Shown in pieces: positions 1 to 12,543 of a DNA stretch of 64,000 nucleotides. The stretch comes from Nostoc sp. LEGE 12450. GTDB lineage: Bacteria; Cyanobacteriota; Cyanobacteriia; Cyanobacteriales; Nostocaceae. How positions within the stretch are numbered: the stretch's first letter is position 1; the number at the start of each line of letters is the position of its first letter. Where the stretch lies: NCBI RefSeq assembly GCF_015206895.1, contig NZ_JADEXU010000005.1:1-64000 (forward strand), written 5' to 3'. The notes under the pieces are model-generated. The model searched no databases. It saw nothing but the letters and a program-made list of their open reading frames with translations, and was not told the origin of the DNA. The translations under genes were made by a program, and so were the position numbers.

Positions 1-199
1 TCCTATCCCCATTCATAAGCAATTGGTTGCCAATATATTAAATATTTATCTAATATGCGTCACAATTAATACTGCCACCAAAATTCATTGATAAACTACA
101 ATCTCTTGTAGGTCTACTTTAGTCAGGGACAGCCAATTGTGGCACCTTTGATCTTAGTGGCTAGAAGCACCTTGGAGCGCGAATAAAGGAACTTCCACT

Positions 200-2212
200 A
201 TGCTGATTTGCCCTCAGTGTAAATTTGAAAACCCCAAAAGCAACAAATTCTGTCAAAGCTGTGGCACATCCCTGACCCACAAAGTTTGTCCTGAATGCAG
301 CGCCGAAGATGTACCTGTAAATGCACTACTTTGTCACAACTGTGGCACGGAATGTGGAACAGTGTTTTGGGCAATTATTGCTAAAGAAACGATTGGGGAA
401 GTTTTGGGAGTAAAGACAAATGAGGGAGTAAAGACAAATGAGGAAGATGTGGGATTAGAAGGAGATGAAGAAGCAATATCCTCGTCATCTCCTCTATCCC
501 TTAGTTCTCAGATTGCATTAGGCTCTTATTTAGACTCCCAAGAGCGCTATCAATTGTTAGATCCGCTACCTACCCAAAGTGAAACTGCTACCATTGCTGT
601 TACAGGTGTGAGAGTTCTAGACTGCCAACCGTATCAAATATCACCAATTGATGCAATACTAGCAAGTCAACAATCAGATTTACTAACACCATCATTAGAT
701 GCAAGTGGAATTCCTCACCTTGCGAAACCTTATATTGCCTTACACTCTCAAAGTCAGCGCGAGATCCCACTGATTCACGATGCATGGCAGCAGGGGGATA
801 TGCAGGTAGTAATAATTGAAGACCGCTCAAATTGGCAGCCCTTACTTGACTTATGGCAAGAAGAGACAACAAGTTCGTTAAAAATTTTGCACTGGTGTTA
901 TCAAATGACCCAACTTTGGGCATTGTTGGAACCAGTAAATTGTCGTCAAAGCCTTTTAGATTTATCAAATTTGCGATTGGATGAAGACCAAACGCTGGCG
1001 CTACAAAGATTGTATGTGGAATCATCAAGTTCTCTGCCCGTCAGCGAGTCGTCAGAAGATGCTGAAGCCCAAATATCTGCTATTCCAGAGGAGCCGTTAA
1101 CCATTCAAGCTTTGGGGCGAGTTTGGCAAGCACTATTTAGGCAGTCTCAACGCACTCAATTTGGCTCTGTAGTCCAGATGTTGGGAGATTTAGATGTAGG
1201 TAAGATTCACACAATCGCACAATTGCGATCGCGTTTGGAGGAAATCTCTATTGAACTGGAAGCACTAGGAACCGCAACTTTGCCCCCAATAAAGGAGAAC
1301 AATACTACTGTGCCCACTATGCCGCAATCAGACGAACCAGAAGATATCATTAGCAAAATTGATGATATGCCAACTGTTGTGCTGGCGATGCAGTTAAGTA
1401 GCTTGGAAGATGCAGGACGCACAGATGTAGGCCGTCAACGTCATCATAATGAAGACTACTTTGGTATTGAAACCAAAATTCAAAAGTTGGAGTTCCCTAA
1501 AAGTCGAGTTCTAGAAGGGTATGGTTTGTATATTCTCTGTGATGGTATGGGTGGACATGCTGGCGGCGAGATAGCCAGTGAGTTAGCAGTCAACACCCTA
1601 CGGCAATACTTTCAAGAACACTGGATTGCCAATCAATTGCCAACAGAAGATAGCATTCGTGAGGCAGTATATTTAGCTAATGAGGCGATTTACAAGCTCA
1701 ATCAACAAGATGCCCGTTCTGGAGTAGGGCGTATGGGTACAACTCTAGTAATGCTCTTAATTCAAGATACTCAAGCAGCAGTTGCTCATGTGGGAGATAG
1801 CCGTCTCTATCGCTTGACGCGTAAGGGGGGACTAGAACAAGTCACAGTAGATCATGAAGTTGGGCAACGGGAAATTACCCGAGGAGTAGAAGCAAGCATA
1901 GCTTACGCCCGCCCGGATGCCTACCAACTCACCCAAGCTTTAGGACCTCGTGATGAAAACTCGATTAATCCTGATGTAGGCTTTTTTGAGATTAATGAAG
2001 ATACTCTTCTGCTTTTGGCATCGGACGGTCTATCAGATAATGATTTACTAGAAACCCATTGGCAGACTCATTTAGAACCCTTACTTAGTTCGGGCGCTAA
2101 CTTAGAACAAGGTGTTACCAAATTAATTGATTTAGGAAACCAATACAATGGTCACGACAACATTACTGGTATACTTATTCGGGCAAAAGTACGCCCAAAT
2201 TTGGAAAGTTAA
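200..2212 (+). CDS. PP2C-type protein phosphatase with N-terminal double zinc ribbon
   Basis: A 670-residue metal-dependent serine/threonine phosphatase, probably cytoplasmic. Residues 4-48 hold two CxxC...CxxC zinc ribbons (Cys 4, 7, 18, 21 and 30, 33, 45, 48). A long linker of unknown fold follows. The PP2C domain fills about residues 405-665: RTDVGRQRHHNED, then CDGMGGHAGGE near 447-458, HVGDSRLYRL near 530, ASDGLSDND near 608 and GHDNITG near 651, so the metal-binding aspartates are present. It likely removes phosphate from targets of Hanks-type kinases; the kinase gene 200 bases downstream is an obvious partner because it also carries a ribbon. An 18-base direct duplication (407-442) repeats GVKTNE inside the linker. 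The ATG is preceded by AAAGGAA. Confidence 0.93.
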   Translation: MLICPQCKFENPKSNKFCQSCGTSLTHKVCPECSAEDVPVNALLCHNCGTECGTVFWAIIAKETIGEVLGVKTNEGVKTNEEDVGLEGDEEAISSSSPLSLSSQIALGSYLDSQERYQLLDPLPTQSETATIAVTGVRVLDCQPYQISPIDAILASQQSDLLTPSLDASGIPHLAKPYIALHSQSQREIPLIHDAWQQGDMQVVIIEDRSNWQPLLDLWQEETTSSLKILHWCYQMTQLWALLEPVNCRQSLLDLSNLRLDEDQTLALQRLYVESSSSLPVSESSEDAEAQISAIPEEPLTIQALGRVWQALFRQSQRTQFGSVVQMLGDLDVGKIHTIAQLRSRLEEISIELEALGTATLPPIKENNTTVPTMPQSDEPEDIISKIDDMPTVVLAMQLSSLEDAGRTDVGRQRHHNEDYFGIETKIQKLEFPKSRVLEGYGLYILCDGMGGHAGGEIASELAVNTLRQYFQEHWIANQLPTEDSIREAVYLANEAIYKLNQQDARSGVGRMGTTLVMLLIQDTQAAVAHVGDSRLYRLTRKGGLEQVTVDHEVGQREITRGVEASIAYARPDAYQLTQALGPRDENSINPDVGFFEINEDTLLLLASDGLSDNDLLETHWQTHLEPLLSSGANLEQGVTKLIDLGNQYNGHDNITGILIRAKVRPNLES

Positions 2213-2414
2213 AAATAAATGGGGATTGGGAATGGGTAATTGAGAATGGGTAATAAAAAGAATCACTAATTCCCAGTAGATATATCTTCAAATTAACCTT
2301 AAACCCTTATAAATCAGGGGCTGAGACCTAATTTACATATAGTTTAATGCCTAATTCCCATTTTCCCATCCCCCATCCCCCATTCCCTAATCCATTTACC
2401 TTGTAGGTTGTATT

Positions 2415-3689
2415 GTGGTTAGTCTGACTCTCTTAGAACCGCAACAGAAAACGCCCCTCCAGCAGTGGTGCTTTGAGAACTCTTCCATAATTCGGATTGG
2501 TCGAGCAACAGATAATCACGTTGTTTTAACTGATAGTTTAGTTTCGCGGCATCATCTAGAACTGAGACACGTCGATTCTGCCGACAATGGCAGTGGTTGG
2601 CGGCTGATTAGTCAGGGTACAAATGGGACTTTCCTCAACGGTGTCCTTGTGATTCAGAGTCCGTTACCAGATAATTCCCTTTTGCAACTAGCACAAGGAG
2701 GTCCAATACTGCAATTCCAAATTCAGGAGGTAACAGTACTGGAAACTGGTTTGCGATCGCCACAACAAATACAAGGAACAGAAGAAAACGCCGTTGCAAC
2801 AGTCTATTCAGCCCAAGGTCAATACACTTGTACGCACGAAGGTAACTCCCCGAACAATCTGTTTTGCATCCACTGCGGTCAACCTCTCTCAGTGCAACAG
2901 AAAATTCGCCATTATCAGGTGTTGCGAACTCTCGGACAAGGAGGTATGGGTACTACTTATCTCGCTTGGGATGGGGCCGGTCAGATTGGGAGTATCCCAC
3001 AACTGCTGGTGTTGAAGCAAATGAATGCTGATATGGCAAAAATTGCCAAAGCTCAAGAATTATTTGAGCGGGAGGCGCATACTCTCAAATCCCTTAACCA
3101 TCCGGGAATTCCCAAGTATTACGACTTCTTTGTCGAAGGGGGAAAAAAATACTTGGCAATGGAACTAATCCACGGACAAGATTTAGAAAAACGTGTCTAT
3201 ACAACTGGGCCAGTTACCCCAAGCCAAGCGATCGCTTGGATGATCCAAACCTGCGATATCTTAGAATATCTTCATAGCCAAGAACCTCCACTAATTCACC
3301 GCGATATTAAACCCGCCAACTTAATGGTGCGAAGTTCACTAAATCGCATAGTAGTCCTGGATTTTGGCGCAGTTAAGGAAATTGGCACAGCGCCCGGTAC
3401 CCGGATTGGTGCAGAAGGTTATTGCGCTCCTGAACAAGAACGAGGACAACCTTTGACTCAATCTGACTTGTATGCAATTGGTCCAACGCTGATTTTTCTG
3501 CTCACAGGCGAAAACCCGTTCAAGTATTACCGCCAAAGGGGGCGAAACTTCAGGTTTGATGTGGCAAAAGTTCCCACCATCAGTTCCCAATTAAGAGATG
3601 TGATAGATCGCGTTACAGAACCATTGCCACGCGATCGCTACCAAACTGCAAAGGAATTAGCTGCGGCCTTAGCTGCTTGTAAAGTTTAG
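2415..3689 (+). CDS. FHA domain - zinc ribbon - serine/threonine protein kinase
   Basis: A 424-residue kinase starting at GTG. An FHA domain, which binds phosphothreonine peptides, covers about residues 25-110 (IRIGRATDNHVVLTDSLVSR). A CxH/CxxC ribbon lies near 138-155 (CTHEGN...FCIHCGQ). The kinase domain runs from about 166 to the end: glycine loop GQGGMG near 174, VLKQMN lysine, HRDIKPANL catalytic loop near 295, DFG near 316 and GYCAPEQ. All catalytic residues are visible, so it should be active. There is no transmembrane segment. Its order after a PP2C gene on the same strand suggests a kinase-phosphatase pair; the 200-base gap filled with short G-rich repeats leaves co-transcription open. 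Confidence 0.93.
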   Translation: MVSLTLLEPQQKTPLQQWCFENSSIIRIGRATDNHVVLTDSLVSRHHLELRHVDSADNGSGWRLISQGTNGTFLNGVLVIQSPLPDNSLLQLAQGGPILQFQIQEVTVLETGLRSPQQIQGTEENAVATVYSAQGQYTCTHEGNSPNNLFCIHCGQPLSVQQKIRHYQVLRTLGQGGMGTTYLAWDGAGQIGSIPQLLVLKQMNADMAKIAKAQELFEREAHTLKSLNHPGIPKYYDFFVEGGKKYLAMELIHGQDLEKRVYTTGPVTPSQAIAWMIQTCDILEYLHSQEPPLIHRDIKPANLMVRSSLNRIVVLDFGAVKEIGTAPGTRIGAEGYCAPEQERGQPLTQSDLYAIGPTLIFLLTGENPFKYYRQRGRNFRFDVAKVPTISSQLRDVIDRVTEPLPRDRYQTAKELAAALAACKV

Positions 3690-3748
3690 GGAATGGGGAA
3701 TGGGGAAGTGGTGAATATTAAAAATCTCTACTCCCTATTGCCTATTGC

Positions 3749-3967
3749 CTATTCTTCATCCCAAGTTTCTACAGCTAGCAGTTCACTAACTGGGTCTTGC
3801 ATACTAAAGCCAAAGTCTAGCAGTTCCTGTTTCCAGTGCTGCCATTCATTACCATAGAGCAAAGCGATTTTCCAGATGCTATCACTTGGCTTGATAATAT
3901 TCGATTCTATGAGTGATTGCACGTTGCGCTGCAATTTCACCATCGGGTGAATCACTTGCTGAGTCAT
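3749..3967 (-). CDS. small conserved cyanobacterial protein, DUF4327-like
   Basis: A 72-residue protein (MTQQVIHPMVKLQRNVQSL...AVETWDEE) with an acidic end, no signal peptide and no membrane segment. Length and sequence resemble the DUF4327 family, small proteins of unknown function found across cyanobacteria; I recognise the pattern but cannot confirm the family here. It stands alone, convergent with the kinase gene. Just upstream on the same strand another frame reads like protein without a start codon (see findings). Confidence 0.75.
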   Translation of the reverse strand: MTQQVIHPMVKLQRNVQSLIESNIIKPSDSIWKIALLYGNEWQHWKQELLDFGFSMQDPVSELLAVETWDEE

Positions 3968-4871
3968 AACCTCGATTGAATTCAGATTTTGTTGGTAAAT
4001 ACTTGATTAAAACTGCTTCCCATTCTGCAATTGTTGCCGGGTCGTAGAGTGGTGTAATTTTGGTAAAGCTAGTCTTAACTTTTTAACTATACCATAACAA
4101 ACTCTACTAAATTACTAGTAAATTCGGTTTTGTACGGTAATTACCACCACAAAACTCCAATTCCACCTAGTAGTCCTTAAACTTGTTGCAGAAACCAGAC
4201 AAAAGTTTAGGGTAAGGGTTAAAAGATAAAGGATGCTTCTGTTTCCCCTTTAACCTTTTCCCGTGTTATTTTTCCCCTTAACTTCTACCCTTTAAGCACG
4301 AGAGTGCGACAGTACCTTTTGTCAGATATCTGTTGTGAACACCTAGCAAAATAATTAGTCCCTCTGGAAGTTGCGCTAAGTAGCGAGACTGAGGAGGACT
4401 GGGAAAATTCTAAAAAATATATTTGCTTGTTGAACAACCCACTGTGACACGGGCTAGGTTGAAAATTTTTACCTGACAAGCGGAATTTGCAATTTAGTAG
4501 AAATGTCCCCTGTTTCTATTTATTTAAATGTTATTTAACATATCGCAAACATCTGGCATTAGGCAGAATCATCGCAAATATTTATATAATTTTAATTTTC
4601 CGCCTAAAGAATAAGACCTGGGGGGTTGGGCTTTGTTTAGGTGTAGGAGAGGTTTTTGCTTGGAAGCAATAGGAGCGATGCCTACGGCGGTAAACTACGC
4701 ATAGCAAAATTGTTTGTACAGCATGGGCTTACCATAAAATTCCCTCGTCTTCAGAGTCAGCTTTTAAAGTTTGTGTAAAAAATTTTTAGCCAGGATGTTA
4801 GTTTCTGTTGAGCAGATGGGTACCCTCAAAACGGGAGGCTTGCTAATACCTCAGTATTTACCACAGCAAGT
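3968..4871. other. gene-poor interval with dispersed-repeat fragments
   Basis: About 900 bases with no convincing gene. It holds short purine- and pyrimidine-rich stretches (4205-4290), a Nostoc-type dispersed repeat at 4674-4705, and probably the promoter of the TPR gene at 4872. Open frames at 4285-4479 and 4487-4672 are composed of odd residues and lack ribosome-binding sites; I do not call them. Confidence 0.5.
4674..4705 (+). repeat. short dispersed repeat of the GCGATGCCTACGGCGG type
   Basis: The sequence contains GCGATGCCTACGGCGG followed by TAAACTACGCATAGC. Repeats of this composition are scattered through Nostoc genomes; a related stretch occurs at 30387-30435 in this window, where it enters a pseudogene. 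Confidence 0.5.
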
Positions 4872-7518
<2,647 letters not shown>

Positions 7519-7564
7519 CCATAAATATATATGTACTTATTCGTAATTTATTAGGCAAATTAAA

Positions 7565-8644
7565 ATGAATATAAAATCGAATCAATTAATGAATATTATT
7601 GAACCCGATGCTTTTAGTTTAGCTGTTCTTTTAGCTACTTCGGAATTAGCTGAATATAGTGACGATGCCACCTTCAGCAAGGCAATAGAAATTTTCTTAG
7701 AAGGCTATCATAGTTTTGTAGAAACTCAGTTTACACCTCATGAAGCCTACTTAAATCTTAGGTGGCTGTACTGTATAACCAATGGTTACTTTAATGATTT
7801 GATATCAGATGGTATAAATCAATTTAATTGTCCATATCAATTAGATTATAAAAGTGGGGTATTAGGAGAATTAGATGACGTAAAAATTAGTCAAATTATA
7901 CAAAAAATAAATAAAGATGGATTTTATGTATTTGAGCAAAAATTATCACTTGATATTTGTGAAAGATTGAATTACTTAGCTTTAGTAACACTGAGTCAAC
8001 CATATCCTTCAATATCTTACGATCAAAAAAATATTTATGATAGGAGAAAATTGGTAGCACCAATCTATAAATTTGATGAATTAGATATTGTAAATAATCA
8101 TGATATTCAAAGTCTTGTTGTAGATACCTCAATTCTGGCACTTGCTCAATCATATCTTGGATGTAAACCGATTCAAGATTCAGTGGTAATGTGGTGGAGT
8201 ACGAATTTTGAAAAGGAGGCAAACTCTAAAGCAGCCCAGCTTTACCACTTTGATATGGACAGAATTAAGTTTATTAAATTTTTCATTTACCTAAGTGAAG
8301 TGACTACACAAAATGGTCCTCATTGCTATGTTAGAGGCTCACATCAGAGTAAGCCCTTAGAGTTACTCCAAGATAGGCGCTTTCTTGATTCAGAGATTGA
8401 ACAGCATTACAGTAAACAAGATATTGTAGAAATTATCGGCTCTGCTGGCACAATAATTGCTGCTGATACAAGGGGATTTCATAAAGGTAAACACTTGCAG
8501 TCTGGTGAAAGACTTGTACTTCAGATTGAGTACGCAAATAGTTTATTTGGTGCCCCTTATAATCAGTTAAATATAAATCAAAGTAGTAAAAAATTTTTTG
8601 AATTAAAAAATAAATACAAAGATACATATTGTCGATTTAATTAA
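7565..8644 (+). CDS. phytanoyl-CoA dioxygenase-like Fe(II)/2-oxoglutarate enzyme
   Basis: A 359-residue protein with the non-haem iron facial triad: HFD near residues 228-230 (QLYHFDMD) and a distal His in RGFHKG near 305, followed by the 2-oxoglutarate arginine in GERLVLQIEY near 315. SEVTTQNGPHCYVRGSHQ between them is typical of the PhyH family. The N-terminal 120 residues are variable. Such enzymes hydroxylate or otherwise oxidise small molecules. Its place between pseC and the later pse genes suggests it oxidises the sugar or a substituent on it, which is inference. The gene is AT-rich and has no HIP1 site, unlike most of the window. Confidence 0.85.
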   Translation: MNIKSNQLMNIIEPDAFSLAVLLATSELAEYSDDATFSKAIEIFLEGYHSFVETQFTPHEAYLNLRWLYCITNGYFNDLISDGINQFNCPYQLDYKSGVLGELDDVKISQIIQKINKDGFYVFEQKLSLDICERLNYLALVTLSQPYPSISYDQKNIYDRRKLVAPIYKFDELDIVNNHDIQSLVVDTSILALAQSYLGCKPIQDSVVMWWSTNFEKEANSKAAQLYHFDMDRIKFIKFFIYLSEVTTQNGPHCYVRGSHQSKPLELLQDRRFLDSEIEQHYSKQDIVEIIGSAGTIIAADTRGFHKGKHLQSGERLVLQIEYANSLFGAPYNQLNINQSSKKFFELKNKYKDTYCRFN

Positions 8645-8666
8645 TTATTTTTTGCAATTAAGTTAT

Positions 8667-10313
8667 ATGAACATATTAAAATTAGAAAATGATGGTTCTC
8701 TAGTTATAAACGAGGGTTCAGAAGTTACAAACATAGGAATCTTACATTTAATACTCAAATCAATCTTTGAGGCATCTGAATTAGAGAAAGAAGAAGAAGG
8801 TATAATTAATTTTTTGCTTTCTAATAAAGAATATTTGGTTTCACATGATGCTGTAAGTGATGCAGTCAAAAAGTATCTAGTATATAAAGCTCAAGAGGCT
8901 AATAATTATAATTTGACTTTCCAAAAATATTTTACAAAGATATTACAGCATGAATTGAAAACAACAGAAAATAGATTAGCATATTTTACTGGAGATAAAT
9001 ATAATATAAATTCTGTTTTTTGGCCTAATCCTACACATATTAAGTATCCACGATCTATTTATGATGAATTACCTTATGCGTGGGAAAACAAAATTATCGA
9101 TAAGTTTACACCAGTAGGTTCATCTGGAAGTTGTTTTGCAATGGAAATTGCTCATGGACTACAGAAACGAGGATATAACTATATAATTACGGAACAAAAC
9201 AAACAATCTTGTGCTAAATGGGGAATTATATTTAATACACCAAGTTTTCGACAGCTAGTTGAGAAAGTATTTGGCTTGAGGAAAACTCCAAAATTATTAT
9301 GGGCAACAAAACGCAATGAAAGGTTAATATTTTGCGATCCATTTAGAGAAGATATTGAGTTTGAATCTATAGAGGATTATGAAAATGATTATGAAACGCA
9401 TATAGAGCGGGCACGCGAAGCTCTTCTTAAGGTAAAGGTATTTGTCATAACACTTGGAATGAACGAAGTTTGGACTTTAACCTCAGATGGATCTGTATTC
9501 TCCAGATGTCCTTGGGGATTTGCTGCTTCCTTAGTATGTAAAAAAGTGTTGACAGTAGAAGAAAATATATCTGAACTTCAAAAAATGTTAGATATTTGGC
9601 GAATTTATAATCCAGATATAAAAATTATATTGAGCGTTTCGCCAGTACCTTTACATGCAACATTTAGAGGAGATACTTTTCATGTAATTGCAGCTAATTG
9701 CCATTCAAAGTCTATTCTGAGAATAGCAGCAGAAGAATTTGCATCACGTAATAAGAACGTCTTTTATTTACCTGCTTATGAAACAGTATTATATTGTACT
9801 AAGAATCCGTGGACTGAAGATCAACGGCACGTTTCTAGAGAAGCGGTAGAGAATGTGATGCAATTGTTTGATAAGATGTTTGTCGCTCAAGAGATAGAAT
9901 ACAATTACCCATCTGATGAAACTCTCAGCAACGCATTAAAACTAAGGGAAATTAACCTAATTATTTTTCCAAAATGGAATCTAGCAGAAAAATTAATCGT
10001 AGATAATTTAAAAAATATTATTGAAACTATTATAAATCACCCTGACAAAAACCGTATAACTCTACTGATAGATACTACTAATGTTGATGAGGAAGATGTG
10101 GCTTTGCTTATATCAGGAGTCACTATGAATATTTTTATAGAACAAGATTTAGATATGTCCGAAATACCAGAAATTTCTCTCGTTGGAAATTTGAGTGAAA
10201 AGCAGTGGGATAGTCTTTTACTCAATCTTCATGCTCGAATTGTTTTGGAACACGAAAATCAAGATGTAATCACTCAGACTAGAGCAGAACGTATCCCTAT
10301 ATGGCAGGAATAG
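8667..10313 (+). CDS. GSCFA-domain protein with C-terminal shared module
   Basis: A 548-residue protein read from ATG 8667; a TTG at 8652 would add five residues. The GSCFA motif is plain (GSSGSCFAMEIA), followed by FVITLGMNEVWT and SVSPVPLHATF; GSCFA proteins are SGNH-hydrolase-like, and related enzymes act as esterases or acyltransferases. The last ~125 residues (from INLIIFPKW, DNA ~9946) form a separate alpha/beta-looking module that recurs twice in the giant glycosyltransferase at 15566-22438. Possible role: O-acylation or deacylation of the cluster's sugar. It starts 22 bases after the PhyH gene. Very AT-rich. The domain is clear; the reaction is not known. Confidence 0.85.
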   Translation: MNILKLENDGSLVINEGSEVTNIGILHLILKSIFEASELEKEEEGIINFLLSNKEYLVSHDAVSDAVKKYLVYKAQEANNYNLTFQKYFTKILQHELKTTENRLAYFTGDKYNINSVFWPNPTHIKYPRSIYDELPYAWENKIIDKFTPVGSSGSCFAMEIAHGLQKRGYNYIITEQNKQSCAKWGIIFNTPSFRQLVEKVFGLRKTPKLLWATKRNERLIFCDPFREDIEFESIEDYENDYETHIERAREALLKVKVFVITLGMNEVWTLTSDGSVFSRCPWGFAASLVCKKVLTVEENISELQKMLDIWRIYNPDIKIILSVSPVPLHATFRGDTFHVIAANCHSKSILRIAAEEFASRNKNVFYLPAYETVLYCTKNPWTEDQRHVSREAVENVMQLFDKMFVAQEIEYNYPSDETLSNALKLREINLIIFPKWNLAEKLIVDNLKNIIETIINHPDKNRITLLIDTTNVDEEDVALLISGVTMNIFIEQDLDMSEIPEISLVGNLSEKQWDSLLLNLHARIVLEHENQDVITQTRAERIPIWQE

Positions 10314-10511
10314 ACAATTACAGATTGGAAAGTTAAAAAATTGTAATTTTCATAAAATTATTATTCAATCAATATAATAATTAATATATGTATTGCATAA
10401 TTCATTTTAATTAATAGTTATTATTTTATTTAATTTGAATGTATCAACAAAAAAATTCATATTAACCACACTTGTAGCTTTTAATAAACAACATTATTTA
10501 ATATTACAACG

Positions 10512-11741
10512 ATGGGCAAAGAAAGCAATGAAAAGAATGTTTTATGTATAGGTGCTGGGATTGAACAGCTACCAACTATTCAAATTGCTCAAAAAATGGG
10601 ACTGAAGGTTATAGCTTTAGATGAAAACTCTAATGCTGTCGGATTACAGGTAGCCGATCGCGGTATAGTAATGGATTTGCGAAATACTGTTAAGGTGATC
10701 CAACTAGCACGAGAATTAAATATCCGTTGTGTTTTGCCAGTTCCTTTAGGTGCTATTTTGACAACTGTAGGAGTAGTTAATGATGCATTGGGATTAAAGG
10801 GCATTTCTGAAGCAGCAGCTAAACTTTGTACAGACAAGCTACTCACACGCCAAATTCTAGCAGAAGCAGGACTACCAACACCAAAATTTGCTGAGGCTAC
10901 TGATGATGAATCTCTGCTAAAGGCAGCAGAGAAAATAGGATATCCAGTAGTTGTCAAGCCTCGTTATGGAAGCGGTAGTCAGGGAGTATTTGTAGCTAGA
11001 GATAAAGCTGAATTTCTCCGTTGGTTGCCGTGGCATCTTGAGCAAAGACAAAAGTATAAAGAGGCAGAGCAATCTTTAATTGAGAGTTTTGTAATTGGGG
11101 AAGAAGTTGGAGTAGATAGCATTGTTATTAGTGAAAATCACTCTATTATTCTGATACGTGATAAGGAAGTAACACAATTGCCCTTTAGATTGCCTTTTGG
11201 TTACTTAGCTCCCACACAAGTACCTGTGGTTATCCAAAAGTCAATAGATGAAAAATTGGCAAAAGCTTGTATGGCTTTAGGTTTGAAGAATTGTCTCATA
11301 CATGCAGATATTATAATTAGTGATTCCGGTGAAATAGTAATTTTAGATATCTCTGGACGGCCGTCTGGGTTTAATATTAGTGCGAAGATGATTCCTGTTG
11401 TAACAGGTGTAGAACCAATATACCAAGCAATTCAGTTAAGTCTTGGATATAAAACTGATTTTTGTTCCAGCTATCATCAAGGTGCAATACTGCGAATGCT
11501 GTCAGCTCCTACAGGATATTTCCTAGCAATTGAGGGAATTGAGGAAGTTCGTCAAATGTCGGGAGTAGTTGATGTTGAGAGTTTTCTGGAACCAGGTGAG
11601 ATGATTCAAGAATCTCGTACTGGTGCCACAGGTTATCGCGTCGGGTATTTATTAACCTCTGGCAAAACAAGAGATGAAGCTGATCTCATCTGGCATAAAG
11701 TAGCGAATAAAATTCACTTTCACATGGAGAATAACCAATGA
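10512..11741 (+). CDS. ATP-grasp ligase of unknown substrate
   Basis: A 409-residue ATP-grasp enzyme. The N-terminal Rossmann-like part opens VLCIGAGIEQLPTIQIAQKMG. The ATP-binding loop is VVVKPRYGSGSQGV near residues 147-160; LIESFVIGEEVGVDSIV and ILDISGRPSGFN carry the acidic metal and nucleotide ligands. ATP-grasp enzymes form C-N or C-S bonds through an acyl phosphate. It sits where a PseH N-acetyltransferase would be expected, so it may acylate the 4-amino group with an amino acid or other carboxylate; this is inference. It shares an ATGA overlap with the methyltransferase downstream. A 198-base AT-rich gap separates it from the GSCFA gene. Confidence 0.87.
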   Translation: MGKESNEKNVLCIGAGIEQLPTIQIAQKMGLKVIALDENSNAVGLQVADRGIVMDLRNTVKVIQLARELNIRCVLPVPLGAILTTVGVVNDALGLKGISEAAAKLCTDKLLTRQILAEAGLPTPKFAEATDDESLLKAAEKIGYPVVVKPRYGSGSQGVFVARDKAEFLRWLPWHLEQRQKYKEAEQSLIESFVIGEEVGVDSIVISENHSIILIRDKEVTQLPFRLPFGYLAPTQVPVVIQKSIDEKLAKACMALGLKNCLIHADIIISDSGEIVILDISGRPSGFNISAKMIPVVTGVEPIYQAIQLSLGYKTDFCSSYHQGAILRMLSAPTGYFLAIEGIEEVRQMSGVVDVESFLEPGEMIQESRTGATGYRVGYLLTSGKTRDEADLIWHKVANKIHFHMENNQ

Positions 11742-12442
11742 TTAAAAAATATGCTGCTTTGAATTTATCTACAATAAATGCTCAAAATCAGTCTTTTGCT
11801 ACCAAGCAACTAACAAAACATACATTAAGCTATCCCAGTGAATATGTGGTGCGTTTTCTCTCAAGCATAGAGACAGATAAAACAACCTCTAAAGAAGGTT
11901 TAGACATTGGTTTTGGATCTGGACAGCACTTACAGTTACTAATGGAGTTTGGCTTTCGAGCCAGTGGAGTAGAATTCGTTCATGAAGCAGGCGATCGCGT
12001 CCGTCATCTATACGGTAACAATCCACTGCTCGGCGATATTATCATAGGCGATTTTCGCAGTCCAGGCTTGACTCTAAATAAATTTGATGTTGTTATTTGC
12101 TGGGGTGTAGCGTTTCTCCGTCCAATTGCAGAAATGCGTACTGATCTGAAGCTCATTTTCAGTTTACTAAGTCCTGGTGGACGGCTGTGTATTAACTTTC
12201 GCAGTAAGGATAACTGGTTTTATGGATTAGGAAACCAGTTAGATGATGACCATTTCCTTCTGGATGAACGAGCTGGTACTTATGCAGAATGTCACTACAC
12301 ATTTTTGGATGAAATAATCGTTCGTGAGTTGATAAAAGAGGCTGGATTTGAATTAGAAAATTTAGAGCTTTGGGATTGGCATAAAAATAATATGAAAGAA
12401 AAAAATAGCTGGTGGATTGCCTGGGCTAAACGACCATTTTAA
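11738..12442 (+). CDS. class I SAM-dependent methyltransferase
   Basis: A 234-residue methyltransferase. Motif I is LDIGFGSGQHL near residues 55-65, and an acidic loop follows (GVEFVHEAG). FDVVICWGVAFL and LLSPGGRLCINFRSK are motifs IV-VI. It overlaps the ATP-grasp gene by four bases, so the two are probably made together and may act in turn on one substrate, for example attaching and then N- or O-methylating a substituent. The substrate cannot be read from sequence. It contains the first HIP1 site (11991) after the 6.4-kb gap. Confidence 0.87.
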   Translation: MIKKYAALNLSTINAQNQSFATKQLTKHTLSYPSEYVVRFLSSIETDKTTSKEGLDIGFGSGQHLQLLMEFGFRASGVEFVHEAGDRVRHLYGNNPLLGDIIIGDFRSPGLTLNKFDVVICWGVAFLRPIAEMRTDLKLIFSLLSPGGRLCINFRSKDNWFYGLGNQLDDDHFLLDERAGTYAECHYTFLDEIIVRELIKEAGFELENLELWDWHKNNMKEKNSWWIAWAKRPF

Positions 12443-12530
12443 ATTTTAAGCTTAACTATATATAAATATGTTTTTCTAACTAAAAATATAAAAATTATAT
12501 TTTCAGTGGAAAAGCTAAATCTAGTTTGTA

Positions 12531-12535
12531 AGGAG
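12531..12535 (+). promoter_or_regulatory. ribosome-binding site that fixes the pseI start
   Basis: AGGAG lies 8 bases before TTG 12544. This strong spacing supports the unusual TTG start; no ATG exists nearby in frame. Confidence 0.7.
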
Positions 12536-12543
12536 ATTTAAGT

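Noticed and set aside
4487-4672. 61-residue open frame
   Set aside because: No ribosome-binding site, unusual composition and a dispersed repeat nearby.
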